From Voacanga thouarsii (lineage: Eukaryota; Streptophyta; Magnoliopsida; Gentianales; Apocynaceae): a DNA stretch of 64,000 nt. The notes under the pieces were generated by a model that saw only the letters and a program-made list of their open reading frames with translations, was not told the DNA's origin and did not search any database. Shown in pieces: positions 46,041 through 57,839 of the stretch. The translations under genes and the position numbers were made by a program. The DNA is taken from assembly GCA_026120185.1 (NCBI GenBank), contig JANUWF010003375.1, positions 2,809,736 to 2,873,735 on the forward strand. Reading direction: 5' to 3'. How positions within the stretch are numbered: the stretch's first letter is position 1; each line of letters begins with the position of its first letter.

Positions 46041-49000
46041 TGTAACACCCTACTACTACGTACTCTAAAAAGGTGGGGAAGTCGCCCCGTCCCATAAGAC
46101 AAGGGGTCTTTAAAACGAGGTATAAAATATAAAGACAACCCCAAAAGAATTAACTTAGATAAATAGAGAAAAAATCTTATTACATTTGGCTCAAATTGGA
46201 GTAATATGAAATGAAACAAATATCGTTCAGAAGCTTAAACAACAACTGGCTCCTAGAATAAAATAGGAAAAAAATAACAAAAGCTTCAACTATCACATGC
46301 CCCGCTAGCTCAGCACAATCTATCTCCTAAAATCATGATATAAAATTGTGTGAGATGAAATCTCAATAAGTCCTGTGTGTGCACATGATATTTCAAACAG
46401 TTCGTGTATGCATAATGGAAAACATTTGCAAAAATATTTAGCAAGTCATAAATACTTTCTTTTTGCAAGGAGTGGGTTTTTCTCATAATCACACATTATA
46501 CAAAACAAATCATCCACTCGAATAAACAGTCATGTCACCACACGTTGGGCTCCATGAGGATAAGGTACCACACTTTGTTCACCTTGCCGGGACCAGTTTA
46601 CTACACATTGGGTATTCTGATCAAGGTGAGTGTACAGCTCACCGAGTGAGATACTTCTCCTTCTCTACACCAACAAAACCATTCAGGTGTCCATGCCGGG
46701 AAAATAAATAATACTTTACTAGGTACAAATGCTAGCTCGGACCGGCCTGACCAACCAATACTGTCGCCTTTTCAAGCCGAGCTTATCTTCTGGAGGTGGC
46801 CTCCTGCCAGAAGACTTACTCTAGCCCTCCAAGACTAGTATTGTTAGCCTACTCTTATTGAGTACTCAACGAACATATCCGTCAATTCCTTATTCAAAAT
46901 ATTTTCATACCTTGGCTGTGTGCAACGTGGTTTTCTTTAAAAGAGTTTTCTAAAAATGTAGAAGAAAGAATAGTTTTCTTGATAAAATTGTTAGTTTGAC
47001 AAAACCGTTTAAAGGATAAATATCCACGTTTACAACCCAAGCGAACATAGTTTAACAAAACTTCACAAAGCTTTACAACATAGACTTGCCATCACAACAT
47101 TTAACAAAAGAGTTTATGCAAGGACTTACTTGATATGCCTTAGACAAATGAGATAAAATCACAGCTTGCTTTCCTCAAATATCTTCCTAATCTAAAACAA
47201 TATAATATCATGATCAGGGTCTCAATCGATTCAAACATGCTCTAAACTCATTTATTCCAATAACAATTCACAATCTACTATCTAATTCCCAATAAATTAA
47301 CTAATCCCCAAAGTTCATATTCTATGACTATATATTCATCAAAGACATGAATATTATATCAAAAAGGATTGACTTAACCATCACAACTCATATATATCAT
47401 TACCGCAGTAAAATATGGCATTGCTATGCATTGAATATGCTTAATTAATTACTCGACTTAAAATACCCATTCATCATGCTAATAGACATCATTAACCATA
47501 TTAAAGCTTAGTTTCGACATCAAGGGTAGGATTCCCTTACCTTGCAACAACCGGGTTAACAAGATCTCGGTGCTCCTATGGTGATCGTCCTGAGTTCGTT
47601 TGAGAAGAAGAGAAAAGCTGCCTTCTTTCCTTCCTTTTGACCGAATCAAGGTCATGTCGCCACACATTAGGCTTCATGAGGACAAGGCACCACACTTTGT
47701 GCACCTTACTGGGACCAGATTGCCACACGTTGGGCGTTCTGATCAAGGAGAGTGTACAACTCACCGAGTGAGATACTCCTCCTTCTCTACACCCAACAAA
47801 ACCATCCGGGTGTCCATGCCAAGAAAATAAATAATGCCTTACCAGGTACAAATGCTAGCTCGGACCGGCCTGACCAACCAATAATGTCGCCTATTCAAGC
47901 CGAGTTTATCTTCTGAAGGTGGCCTCCTGCCAGAAGACTTACTCTAGCCCTTCCAGACTAGTATTGTTAGCCTACCCTTATTGAGTACTCAACAAACATA
48001 TCCGTCAATTCCTGATTCAAAATTTCCATACCTTGGCTTTGTGCAATGGGGTTTTCTTTAAAAGAGTTTTCTAAAAAAAATTAGGAGAAATACTAGTTTT
48101 CTTGATAAAATTGTTAGTTTGATAAAACCATTTAAAGAGCCAATACCCACGTTTACAACCCAAGAAAACATAGTTTAACAATAGCTTCACAAAGCTTTAC
48201 CGCATAGACTTGCCATCACAACATTTAACAAAAGAGTTTATGCAAAGACTTACTTGATATGCCTCACACAAATGAGATAAAATCACAGCTTGCTTTCCTC
48301 AATTATCCTCCTGATCTAAAACTATATAATACCACGATCAGGGTCTCAATTGATTCAAACATGCTCTAAACTCATTTATTCTCGTAACAATTCACAATCC
48401 ACTATCTAATTCCAAATAAATTATCTAAACCCCAAGGTTCATATACTATGACCATATATTCATTAAAGATATGATTATTATATCGAAAAGGCTTGACTTG
48501 ACCATCACAATTCATTTCCATCATTACCACAATAAAACATGGCATAGCTATCTATCAAATAGGCTTAGTTAATTACTTGACTCAAACTACCCATTCATCA
48601 TGCTATTGGACCTCATCAACCATATTAAACTTTAATTTTGACATCAAGGGTAAGTATCGTCTTACCTTGCAACAACCGAGTTAGCAAGATCTCGATGCTC
48701 CTATGGTGATCGTCCCGAGTTCGTTTGATTAGAAGAGAAAATCTGCCTTTTTTTTCCTTCCTTTTTACCGAAAATAAGTAAAAGGGATGAAATCAGCCTT
48801 TAGATGGCGTGATTCAAGGGAAGAAAATGAGAAGAATTGATGGAAGAAAGGAATCAAGAGGTTAAGATGGTTTTTGCTTACCTTAGAGTGTGATCGGTTT
48901 CTTGCTAGGAATTGTTCTTGTGATTTTTGAAAATTGTAGGGAGATTCTTGCTGGAATTTTCATGTAGAATGGAGAGGGTAGTCGGCTACTATGATTTAAG

Positions 49001-50464
49001 GTTAGAGAATATTGGTTTAGGGTTAGATGGTGGTGTTAAGAAAGACTCCTAATGGCTTTAGGTTTCGTGGACAGCAAGGCTGAAAATTGCAGCTTGCTGT
49101 GCACCTTGTTGCTACCAAATTTGGGAGGGTTTATAAGGAGAAAATATTCTGCAATTGCTACCTTATGCTGGCCGAAATATTGCTCAAGAAAAGGATTGTG
49201 TGCGTTCAGAGTTTTTGGCCAAAACAAGGAAGAGTTTGAGTAGGTTTTGAGAACTAAAATTCTGTGCAAGAATGGCTCATGTGCTGTGAGAAAATCACTG
49301 AACCAGAGGGGAGAAATTCTGGACTGTTTTAGCTGTTGTTCTGCCACGATTTATAGAGAAAAGGTGAGGGTTTTAGGTGCTGAAAATGGCTTAATCAGCT
49401 GAGGATTTTGGTAGGTTTTGGTGTGTAGAATTTTCATTTAAGTTGGAGTGCAAGTTGGCCGAAATTCTGGTTCCTAAGCTGGCCGAATTTTTGGAATTTT
49501 GGTGAGTAAAATCTAGTTTTTGTGTGGCTAAGGTAATCTGAATTGATAAGAAGTGTTCTAGATGTTTTGAGCTAGGATTCGAAGAGTTGGACTGCACTTA
49601 GGAGTGCTGGAATTTCAGACAGCTTGTGCTTGCACAAGGCTGCCGAAATTCTGCTAGAAAAAGGAAGCAAAACCTAGTTGAAGTAAGAATGAAATAAAAT
49701 CTAATTTGTTAAAGGATTTTGGATAAGATTTCCTAGTGTTGGAAGAGTTTGAGTTGGCTAAAACTCCTTCAAAAAGTGACGGCACCTAGCTGGAAAATTT
49801 CCCAGATTTTAAGCTAAGGTTATAGGTTCAAAATCCACAAGGTATCCATCTAGAAAAATAACACTTTAATTCCAACTATCCATTACAAAATCTAGTAAGT
49901 TAAAATCAAGTTGGAATTTAGTTATTCAGCTAGGGTTTTTTTGAAAATCAAAGGGAACAAAAGCTGAAAATAACAATAACCTTTATTCACATAAAAAATC
50001 CTTGAATTTAGAAAATAAATATAGAGACTTATTCCTTAGAACAATGGCGCTGAAAATTCACTAGGATGGCTAGGTCTTTTCGGCCAAGACATGTAGAAGT
50101 CTAGGGAAAAGAATTTTCAAAAAGAAAACTAAGATTCGCAAGAGGTAAGATTCGAACTCGGGTCACCAAAGGAAATCACCAACCTCCCCGCTATTCCAAA
50201 CCAACTCCAATGCTCATATTTCTCTAAGAAATTCTTTCCACCCTAATTCTCATCCTTCCATCTCCTCGACTAGACTTCACTTAACCAACTCTTAAACAAC
50301 ATAATTATTTCAAACCAAATAAATCAAATGCAAAAGCAACTTTGAAAATCACATGCACCCATGCAAGAATAATTTTAAGATAACACGTGAAATGCGAAAT
50401 GTTATGCAATGCATGACTTTTTTTTCCCCCTATAATCAAAGGTGGTTTTGGGCGGGGTATTACA
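46041..50464 (-). repeat. Gypsy-2 3' LTR (4424 bp) with internal duplication
   Basis: Plus strand TGTAACACCC...GGGGTATTACA. In element orientation it begins TGTAATACCCCGCCC directly after the polypurine tract. A tandem duplication of about 1.12 kb lies at 46526-48775. A donor-like CTAAG|GTAAGC (48881, minus) and acceptor-like ATTTTAG (46327) flank an intron-like span. A very decayed tRNA-like trace is at 50148-50205. No ORF. Confidence 0.9.
46526..48775 (-). repeat. Tandem duplication (2 x about 1.12 kb) in Gypsy-2 LTR
   Basis: 46526-47645 and 47652-48775 are the same sequence. Landmarks recur about 1125 bp apart: GAGTGAGATACT.CTCC, GCTAGCTCGGACCGGCC, CTTCACAAAGCTTTAC, CTTACCTTGCAACAACC and GTTCGTTTGA..AGAAGAG. 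The copies differ at many sites, so the duplication is old. Confidence 0.9.
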
Positions 50465-50477
50465 TCCCCTCCCCCTT
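50465..50477 (-). promoter_or_regulatory. Gypsy-2 polypurine tract
   Basis: The reverse complement AAGGGGGAGGGGA leads straight into TGTAATACCCC. It fixes the LTR orientation for the whole family in this window. Confidence 0.9.
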
Positions 50478-50498
50478 AAGAGAATTTTGTCCCGAAAT

Positions 50499-51953
50499 TC
50501 AAGTTCCATACCATTCCTCCGTTTCCCATGTTGCGTCTTGTGCTCCATGATAATCCCAAAGTATTTTCACCATAGGTATCTGCTTTTTTTGAAGAGTCTT
50601 GATACTCCGCTCCAATATCTTGACTAGTCTCTCCACATAACTCAGATTCGGTTGCAACTCCAATGGTTCCTCATTGAGTACATGACTCGGAACGGGGTTG
50701 TACTTCTTCAACTGAGATACGTGGAATACATCACACATCCCAATTAGACCATCAGGTAGATCCAATCTGTAGGCAACCAGCGCAACTTTCTCCAATATCG
50801 GGAACGGTCCTAAATACCTAGGACTTAACTTCCCTCCTCTCGGATGCCTCAGGATTCCCCTTCTAGGAGTCAACTTCAAGAATGTGCAATCACCCACTTG
50901 GAACTCCAGTTCCCTTCTTCTAGAATCTGCGCAATCTGTCGGCTTTGCGTTGCCCTTAGCCTCTCTCTGATAACCTTGACCTTGACCGTCATTTCCTGAA
51001 TGCATACCTCACCAATCCTTCTAATATTCCCCTCTTCCGTCCATCCCCAGTATATCGGTACTTGACATTTTCGCCCATACAGCGCTTTGTACGATGCCAT
51101 CCCAATCGATGCCTGATAGCTGTTGTTATATGCCAATTTTGCATGTAGTAAACACTCGATCCACTTGTCTCTAAAGTCCAAAATACATGCTCGGAGCATA
51201 TCTTCTAGTAACTGGATGACTCTCTCGGATTGACCGTCGGTCTGCGGATGAGCAGAGGTGCTGAATTTCAGTGTGGTACCCAAAGATTCTTGGAACTTGT
51301 TCCAAAATCTCAAAGTGAACCTAGGGTCCCTATCCGACACAATCCTTGACGGTACACCATGCAACCTTACGATTTCCCGAGTATACATCTGAGCCAACTT
51401 TTCCATTGAGTCCCTTACGTTCACTGGTAAAAAATGCACTGTCTTGGTCAGTCGGTCCACTACCACCCAAATTGCATTTTTATGTGACTTGGTCATCAAA
51501 AGGCCAGTCACAAAATCCATAGTCACCTCTTCCCATTTCCATCGGTAACGGTTGCAGTAAACCTGCAGACTTCTTATGCTCCACTTTAACCTTCTGGCAC
51601 GTCAGGCAGGTTGACACATGCTGAACCACATCTCTTTTCATCCCAGCCCACCAATATTTCTTCTTCAGGTCATGGTACATCTTTACCTCCCTAGGGTGTA
51701 TGGTATACTTACTCTTGTGAGTTTCGTCCAGTATCCTCTTCCTCAAGTCTTGGATGTCAGGCACACAAATCCGGTCCCGAAAATACAGTACCCTCTTCTC
51801 GTTGGTTCGAAAATCCTTTCCTCCCCTCGCGATTTCTTTCTCCTTGAAGGCCCGAAACTCCATACTGTCTTGTTGGGCTGATATAATTTCCTGCTCCAGA
51901 TCGGGTTTCAGGGCCAAATTGCTCACACAGATCTTCCTCTCTTGGACTTCCAC
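50499..51953 (-). pseudogene. Gypsy-2 integrase with chromodomain-like tail
   Basis: The zinc-binding H-H-C-C region (THKSKYTIHP..CLTCQKV) lies in a frame at 51953-51480. It is followed by a frameshift into MDFVTGLLMTKSHK. The core in 51526-50876 has all three acidic residues: MDFVTGL, VSDRDPRF and GQSERVIQ. A second frameshift near 50950 leads to FQVGDCTFLKLTP (GPY/F region, LSPRYLGPFPILEKV) and a tail PMVKILWDYHGAQDATWE ending at TAG near 50499. The chromodomain-like tail directs Tekay-type elements to heterochromatin in known members. Apart from two frameshifts it is well kept. Confidence 0.92.
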
Positions 51954-51971
51954 TTCTTGCCCTAAGATTTC

Positions 51972-52447
51972 CTAGACTGTCGACACCTCCTGTATTCTCA
52001 GGTGTGCCATCTTCACTTTCTGATTCAATGCGTCAGCTACCACATTCGCTTTGCCCAGGTGATAATGAATAGGACACTTATATTCCTCCAAAAACTCCAT
52101 CCACCTACACTGTCGAAGGTTTAAGTCCTTCTGCGTGAAGATGTACTTCAAACTCTTATGATCAATGAAGACTTCATATTGGGCACTGTACAAATAATGT
52201 TGCCACTTCTTCAAGGCGAACATTATGGCTGCCAGCTCCAAGTCATGCGCTAGATAATTAGCTTCATGTGGCTTTAGCTTCCTAGACGCATAAGCTATGA
52301 CTTTCCCTTCCTGCATCAGCACAGCTCCTAGACCTTCCTTGGATGCGCCCGTATAGAGTGCATAGGACTTGTCAACCTTGGGTAGGCTCAGTACGGGTGC
52401 TGAAATCAACCTCCTCTTAAGCTCTTGGAAGCTCTTCTCGCACTTCT
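51972..52447 (-). pseudogene. Gypsy-2 RNase H
   Basis: Minus frame with [14 protein letters not shown], then [17 protein letters not shown], where the first catalytic Asp (YTDASKEG in the family) is Gly. [53 protein letters not shown] and [15 protein letters not shown] follow. A TAG at about 52454, which reads as a Trp position in relatives, separates it from RT. Another TAG near 51972 separates it from integrase. It would remove RNA from RNA-DNA hybrids. Confidence 0.9.
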
Positions 52448-52451
52448 CACT

Positions 52452-53466
52452 CTAAGCAAAAGTGACATCCTTCTTTAACAGTCGTGTCATCGGTGAAGCC
52501 AGAGTAGAAAAAATCTTAATGAAACACTGATAGTACCCAACCAACCCAAGGAAACTTCGTATCTCGGTAACGTTCTCTGGTTGTTTCCAATTTGCTACGG
52601 CTTCCACCTTGGCAGGGTCCACCTTTATCCCATCCTTGGATATCACATGGCCGAGAAAGGATACCGAGCTTAGCCAAAACTCACATTTATTGAACTTGGC
52701 GAAAAGCTTAAATACCCTCAGCTTCTCTAGGACCAACCTTAAGTGCTTCGCGTGATCCTCCAGATTCTTGGAGTAGATTAAGATATCATCAATGAAGATA
52801 ACCACGAACTTGTCCAAATATTCTCGGAAGACGCGATGCATCAAATCCATAAAAACTGCCGGTGCATTAGTTACACCGAACGGCATTACCACAAATTCGT
52901 AGTGGCCATACTGCGTGTTGAAAGCAGTCTTAGGAATGTTTTCTTCCTTAATCCTCACCTGATAGTATCCTTGCCGTAGGTCCAGCTTCAAAAAGCAAGT
53001 GGCACCTAGAAGTTGATCGAACAACTCGTCGATCAAGGGTAGAGGATATTTATTCTTGATCGTTAAGTTGTTCAGTCTCCGATAATTAATGCATAGCCTC
53101 AGGGTACCATCTTTTTTCCTAACAAACAACACCGTGGCTCCCCATGGCAACGTACTCGATCGGATATAGCCTTGCCTCACTAATTCTTCCAATTGCTCAT
53201 TTAACTCCTTCCCTACCTCAACTCCACAACTCCCTATTTTCTTACCCGCTTCTACCACCTTTCTCAAGGGTGAGCTTACTACTAGGGTATAGGGTAATTC
53301 CTTTCCTTCCCAACCCAGATATGATGCACATACTTTGCTTACGTAAGAGTGTGTGGATCCTGGATCCATCAAAACATTAACAAGACAACCTTGGATAGAA
53401 AGGTTACCTTCGATCACGGCGGCATCCGCTCCGAAAATTCCCATTTCCTCCATAATTTCAGCCACT
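52452..53466 (-). pseudogene. Gypsy-2 protease remnant fused to reverse transcriptase
   Basis: A 344-codon open frame. The N-terminus comes from a CA-repeat-derived start and is doubtful. Residues 24-90 are a protease start with [10 protein letters not shown] at 41-50. At about residue 90 the rest of protease is missing, and RT begins at [17 protein letters not shown] motifs: [30 protein letters not shown] (Asp 169), [25 protein letters not shown] (231-240, both Asp present), [18 protein letters not shown] looks intact; protease does not. The deletion is in frame. Confidence 0.9.
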
Positions 53467-53469
53467 CTA

Positions 53470-53488
53470 AACACACACACACACACTC
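53470..53488. repeat. (CA)n microsatellite at Gypsy-2 edge
   Basis: The ACACACACACACACAC run marks the point where Gypsy-2 coding similarity ends and plus-strand LTR-like sequence begins. It is a likely deletion junction. Confidence 0.8.
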
Positions 53489-53696
53489 ATGAAAATTCTA
53501 GCCATATTGCTCTCCAATTCTCTCTTGTTTTGGCTAAAACAACAATGCCAAAAAAGCTTCACTTTTCCCCTCCAATTTTCAGTCAATACAAGAACCAAAA
53601 GGCAGCCCTTCTTTTCCTCTTTTCCTTTCTTATTTTCAACCATAATAACAACCAAAAAATAGCCACGAAAACCTACTAAACCTTACACAATCTCGG

Positions 53697-55505
53697 CAAA
53701 GGCATAGGAAAACGGGAAAATACAGGGCACGCAGCGGAAGCGAACATAAAAAAATTGGAAAAACAAGAATAGGGATTCCAGGGCAGGGCCGACGCCAGCT
53801 CCGGCAGCCCTAGCCGACGATGGTTACACCCTGTCCCAATCTCAAGGCTTTAAAATTTTTACCTCTCCTTCTGGTTTTCAAAGGTGGCTGGACTAGAACG
53901 TGCGCAACCGGGGTAGGTGTGCTGGTAGAAGCCTCTGGTGCGATTCCTGCAAACCTCTTACTCCGCCTTTGCATGTATATGAATGCCAAACTCTCGGTCT
54001 TCCAGTATATGGCCTGCCTAACTATCATTTAGTGAACAACTAATAGGCTAGGGAATTTTCTGGAGAGAGAGAAAGAGATGCCTGGCCTTTTCCATAGAGA
54101 AGAAGCCGTCTCTCAAAGAGTGTGTGACCACCACAACGTTGTTTCCAATCCTCCTGTTTAACCTAAATAAAACCCTAGGTTAAATTGGACTGGGCCATTA
54201 GATTAGTTTAGCCTATTGGGCATAATTAATTATTCTAGTTAGAACCAACTTAATGGCCCAATAAATAATTAATTTTTTCAATCCAAATAAACCAGTCCAA
54301 TTAAATAAGCCTAAATCAGTTTTGTTTCAGGTTAATCCCTAATTATTCAAATTGGGCCAAAGCCCTAAATAATTAATTAACCCACTAAACTAATTTAATT
54401 TATTCTCTCTCTTCATGGACCTTTATTTTATTCTAATCCAATAATTAAATCAGGCTACTTAAATAAAGTAAATTCCATTTAATTTAGTTTAATTCCCTAG
54501 CCCGTATTTAATTAGGACTCACGGTCTATACTGGGGACCAAAAGACACTACCTTGGCTACTAAAATGACCAAAATACCCTTGTCATATAAATAGTTGTAT
54601 TTTGCATTTTAAATATTTTCTAATATCACTATAAGAAAATATTGACCCCAAGAATAATGCTGCGTTAGCAAAGTCTCCGACCAACATGTGTAATGACTAA
54701 AATACCCCTCTATACATCGCCGTACATTCAGAGAGGAAGAAGTGTACTAACACCTCTCTAAATGACATCTACCATCCTTAGGCCTCTAGTCCAATGATCC
54801 ATGACTTCCTGAATTATTTTTGCTTTCCAAGGGAGCTACCCTAAAGCAAACATCCAAGTCATGTTTCTTAAGGCCCTAGATATTTAGATCATTCAGACAA
54901 CCACAAGAGGCGATATAGTATAAAAACTATCTTGTACAAGTCTATCTTAACTAACTAGTCACACATACCCAACATGCAAGTTATTGGCCTTATGATAGAA
55001 CCTCAACTATAGCATATCAAAGTATATGCTTCCAGCTTCATCAGACCACCAACTTATACTCAAGTCGTAGAGTACTAGTCCACGCTGTAGCGGTAGTAGT
55101 CTAGGTTTCTACCATATAGTACTTTTAGAAACCACTACCATAGGTCATGTTCTACGTATTTGAAATACGCTGATGTCATAAAGCGAGTGGACTACTCACT
55201 GGCTAAAGGTAAGCCATTCCCCATTTAGAATTCACAACATAATAACCTAAACATGATGAGATTCCCATTCTCATCAATCGGATAAGAACAAAAGTTTATG
55301 TGTTAAGTAACCCGTGATCCATACCTTACTGTAAAAGACCTCTATTCACATGGGCTACTTACTTAAACACAATGAGTCTTTTTCAAATGTAATTGTGTAC
55401 AAATAAAATTATAAATTTACAAAAAATTTCAGAAAATAAATTATTTTATTAAAACATTCAATTTTTACATCAAAAACCTAATCTAAGAGGGCATCCATCC
55501 CAACA
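53697..55505 (-). mobile_element. Copia-5: solo LTR of the Copia-1 family (1809 bp) with perfect TSD
   Basis: Reverse complement of the Copia-1 LTR: begins TGTTGGGATGGATG at 55505 and ends TATGCCTTTG at 53697, where the final CA has become TG. CTCGG flanks it on both sides (53692-53696, 55506-55510). Length agrees with the 1807-bp Copia-1 LTR. The solo state suggests LTR-LTR recombination. It carries the small ORF at 53810-53974. Confidence 0.93.
53810..53974 (-). CDS. LTR-embedded small basic ORF, 54 aa
   Basis: ATG at 53974 (minus) opens MQRRSKRFAGIAPEASTSTP. The frame keeps the TPTPVAHVLV stretch and a basic tail (KTRRRGKNFK), then adds seven residues because the usual stop is lost. It is the third Copia-1-family LTR with this frame open. 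Function unknown. Confidence 0.42.
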   Translation of the reverse strand: MQRRSKRFAGIAPEASTSTPTPVAHVLVQPPLKTRRRGKNFKALRLGQGVTIVG

Positions 55506-57613
55506 CTCGGCTACAACAAAAGAACCAAAAGCTGTCATTTTTCTTAGTAATGATCAAGAGTCCAAATCAAAGTACACTTCCCCGAAACACTAAAACTTCT
55601 AACCCTAACCTATTATCTTCATCAAACCAGCCTTCAACCAAACCCTAAACATTCCCTAAATCTGGAAAATTCCAGCCGCCACCCTCTCCAAGGATTTTGT
55701 CCATTGCAACCTCCAATCCTCTCCAAAATTGAAAACTAGACCTAAGGTGAGTAACCCTTCAACCATTTTCAACTTTTATTCAATTCATCTCCTTCTTTTC
55801 TTCTAAATCTCAGCCATCAGGGGGCTAATTCTAGTCCCCTATTATTGGAGATTTTTTAATAAGAAGACCAAGACCATTCCAATCAACCTTTCTTCCTTAA
55901 GTGAACCCAAGCAACCACCAAAGGCGCTACTTTTGCTCTTAGTGTGTCTCGTCAAGAGTTATTCTTGGTCTCAATCCCTTTTTCTTTAAATAATGTTACT
56001 TTTATGGTGGCATTGTCATGCATATAACCTAGATCAAAGCATGAATAGACTAGATTAATGGGTTTGAGGGTGCAATGGAATGAACTAGGCATGTATGACA
56101 TTGAGCATGATTAAATACTGCTATGATGACCTATATCTATTACATGGTGACTAAAGATGAGAACTTTGAAGCAAATATGTTCATTATATAAGATTAGTGG
56201 TAGACGAATATTGGAGGTCCTTGCATTGATGAGTTAGTTTAATTTTAAGTATGCGTAATGATGAGCTACATGATCATGGGAAGCTATAGCTATGATTTAA
56301 TGAATTAGTCTATCTAGATGCCATGGATGAATTAAATGATTAATATAATCATAGGGATTAATGATGCATGATGATAGTGGGTTAATATTTAGAATCTAAT
56401 TATAGAATCATTGATTCTAGATAAGAAATAGATTTGAAATGAGGGCAAGCATTGCATTGGTTATCTTCAAGTAAGTCCCTGCATAACTGCTTTGCTAAAT
56501 GTTATATGTTTGCAAGTCTTTTATACAATGATATTGAAATGGTGTCAATATGATTATTGACATATTGATTAAAATGTTGATTGAAACATGATGAAATGTT
56601 ATTGTAGTATTTTGATACTTGGATTGAGAACGTGGATATTTATTCTCTAAATGATTTTTTCCAAATCTCAACTTTTAACTGAAAATAATTTCCTCTTTCT
56701 TTATGACTAAAATGTTTTGAAAAGCTTGTTGTGAAAAATCATGTTTTGCAAAGACAAGGTAATCAATGATTGTCAAATAAGGGAAATGATTCTACACATA
56801 AATGGTGAGTGTTGAGTACTTAGAGGGTATAGGCTAGAGGTACTAGTCTTGGAGAGTTAGAGTTAGTCTTCTATTAGGAAGCCACCTCTAGAAGATGAGC
56901 TCTGCTTAAAGAGATGACAACACTATTTAGTCAGGACGGTCCAAGCTAGCATGTTGGTCTATGTGGACTTTATTTCTTCCAGATTGGACAACTGGTGTAT
57001 TAGGTATAAAGATAGAGGAGTATCTCACCTTAATAGGCAAATCACCCACTGTCTAGTGTTGAACAATTACTTTGGGACGCTATTATGGTAGTAACCATGA
57101 TATGGACTATGATATTATTATTGAATCATTGCTAATCCCTACTTAATGAACTTATGGTTTTGATGAGTTGATGACCTATTTTAAATATGATGAGCATTAC
57201 TCCACTCAATAATTGTTCATTGATAAAAATTGGCTTGCAAACATATTTTGTGGTTTTGATAAATCTGCATACATGAAATGTTTGAATGTGACATTTGCAC
57301 ACACGGGACTTACTAAGATACCAATCTCACACTGTTTTATATCATGATTTCAGGGGGGTGCTTTTATTAAGCATATTGAAGAAAAAAGAGATAATCATTC
57401 AATTATTTTTATTTTCCTTTGTATTTCTTTTAAGAGACGATTATTAGTTTTGAACTTTAGACTTGTATAAGCTTTGGATTCCAATTATAATGAGATTATT
57501 GCTTTTATTTTATTCAACCATTTTTATTTTGCATCTCGTTATAAAGACCCTTGGTCCATTGGATGGGGTGACATCCTTGCCCTTTTTAGGTACGTAAGTA
57601 GCGGGATGTTACA

Positions 57614-57811
57614 ATGATGATTTGTTATATTTAATTTTCTATTGAGACATGTGTTTTTGTTAGCTTGAGACTTGTATAAGTTTTCAAATTTAATAAATTT
57701 AGACAATTTATTTTTATTTTTGAGTTATGTCACCTCGTTATAAAGACCCATGGTCTTCTGAATAGGGTGACATCTCTGTATTTCAAGGTATATAGGTAGT
57801 GGGGTGTTAGA
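57614..57811 (+). repeat. Second Gypsy LTR 3' end in tandem
   Basis: It repeats the last about 200 bp of an LTR: GAGACTTGTATAAG, CCTCGTTATAAAGACCC, GGGTGACATC, ending GTAGTGGGGTGTTAGA. It directly follows the end of Gypsy-6. It is a fragment of another LTR or a local duplication. Confidence 0.75.
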
Positions 57812-57839
57812 GGGTTAAAGTTAGCTTTTTATATGACAT

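Larger units (their letters stand above)
46041..53466 (-). mobile_element. Gypsy-2: Tekay/Del-like chromovirus, 5'-truncated
   Basis: Minus strand: protease remnant fused to RT, RNase H, integrase with chromodomain-like tail, polypurine tract (50477-50465), 3' LTR (50464-46041). The integrase C-terminus followed by VKILWDYHGAQDATWE is the chromodomain-like end of Tekay-type chromoviruses. The polypurine tract and LTR start match that lineage. Gag and the 5' LTR are missing; the element ends at a CA microsatellite at 53470. It inserted in Gypsy-1 RNase H. The expected TSD partner of GACAC is not found on the right. Confidence 0.87.
53489..57613 (+). repeat. Gypsy-6: plus-strand Gypsy LTR, 5'-truncated, interrupted by Copia-5
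   Basis: Two pieces, 53489-53696 and 55511-57613, end in AGCGGGATGTTACA. The layout follows the Gypsy-2 LTR in the opposite direction: a C-rich leader with CCTAACC, donor-like CTAAG|GTGAGT at 55747, the AGAAGATGAGCTC block, ACACGGGACTTACTAAG, acceptor-like TTTCAG at 57353, then CTCGTTATAAAGACCC. About half of the expected 4.3 kb is absent at its start. It may be the 3' LTR of Gypsy-1. No ORF. Confidence 0.78.

Noticed and set aside
50148..50205. tRNA-like module in the Gypsy-2 LTR
   Set aside because: Only a B-box-like AGATTCGAACTCGGG remains and the A box is not convincing; not listed as a feature.
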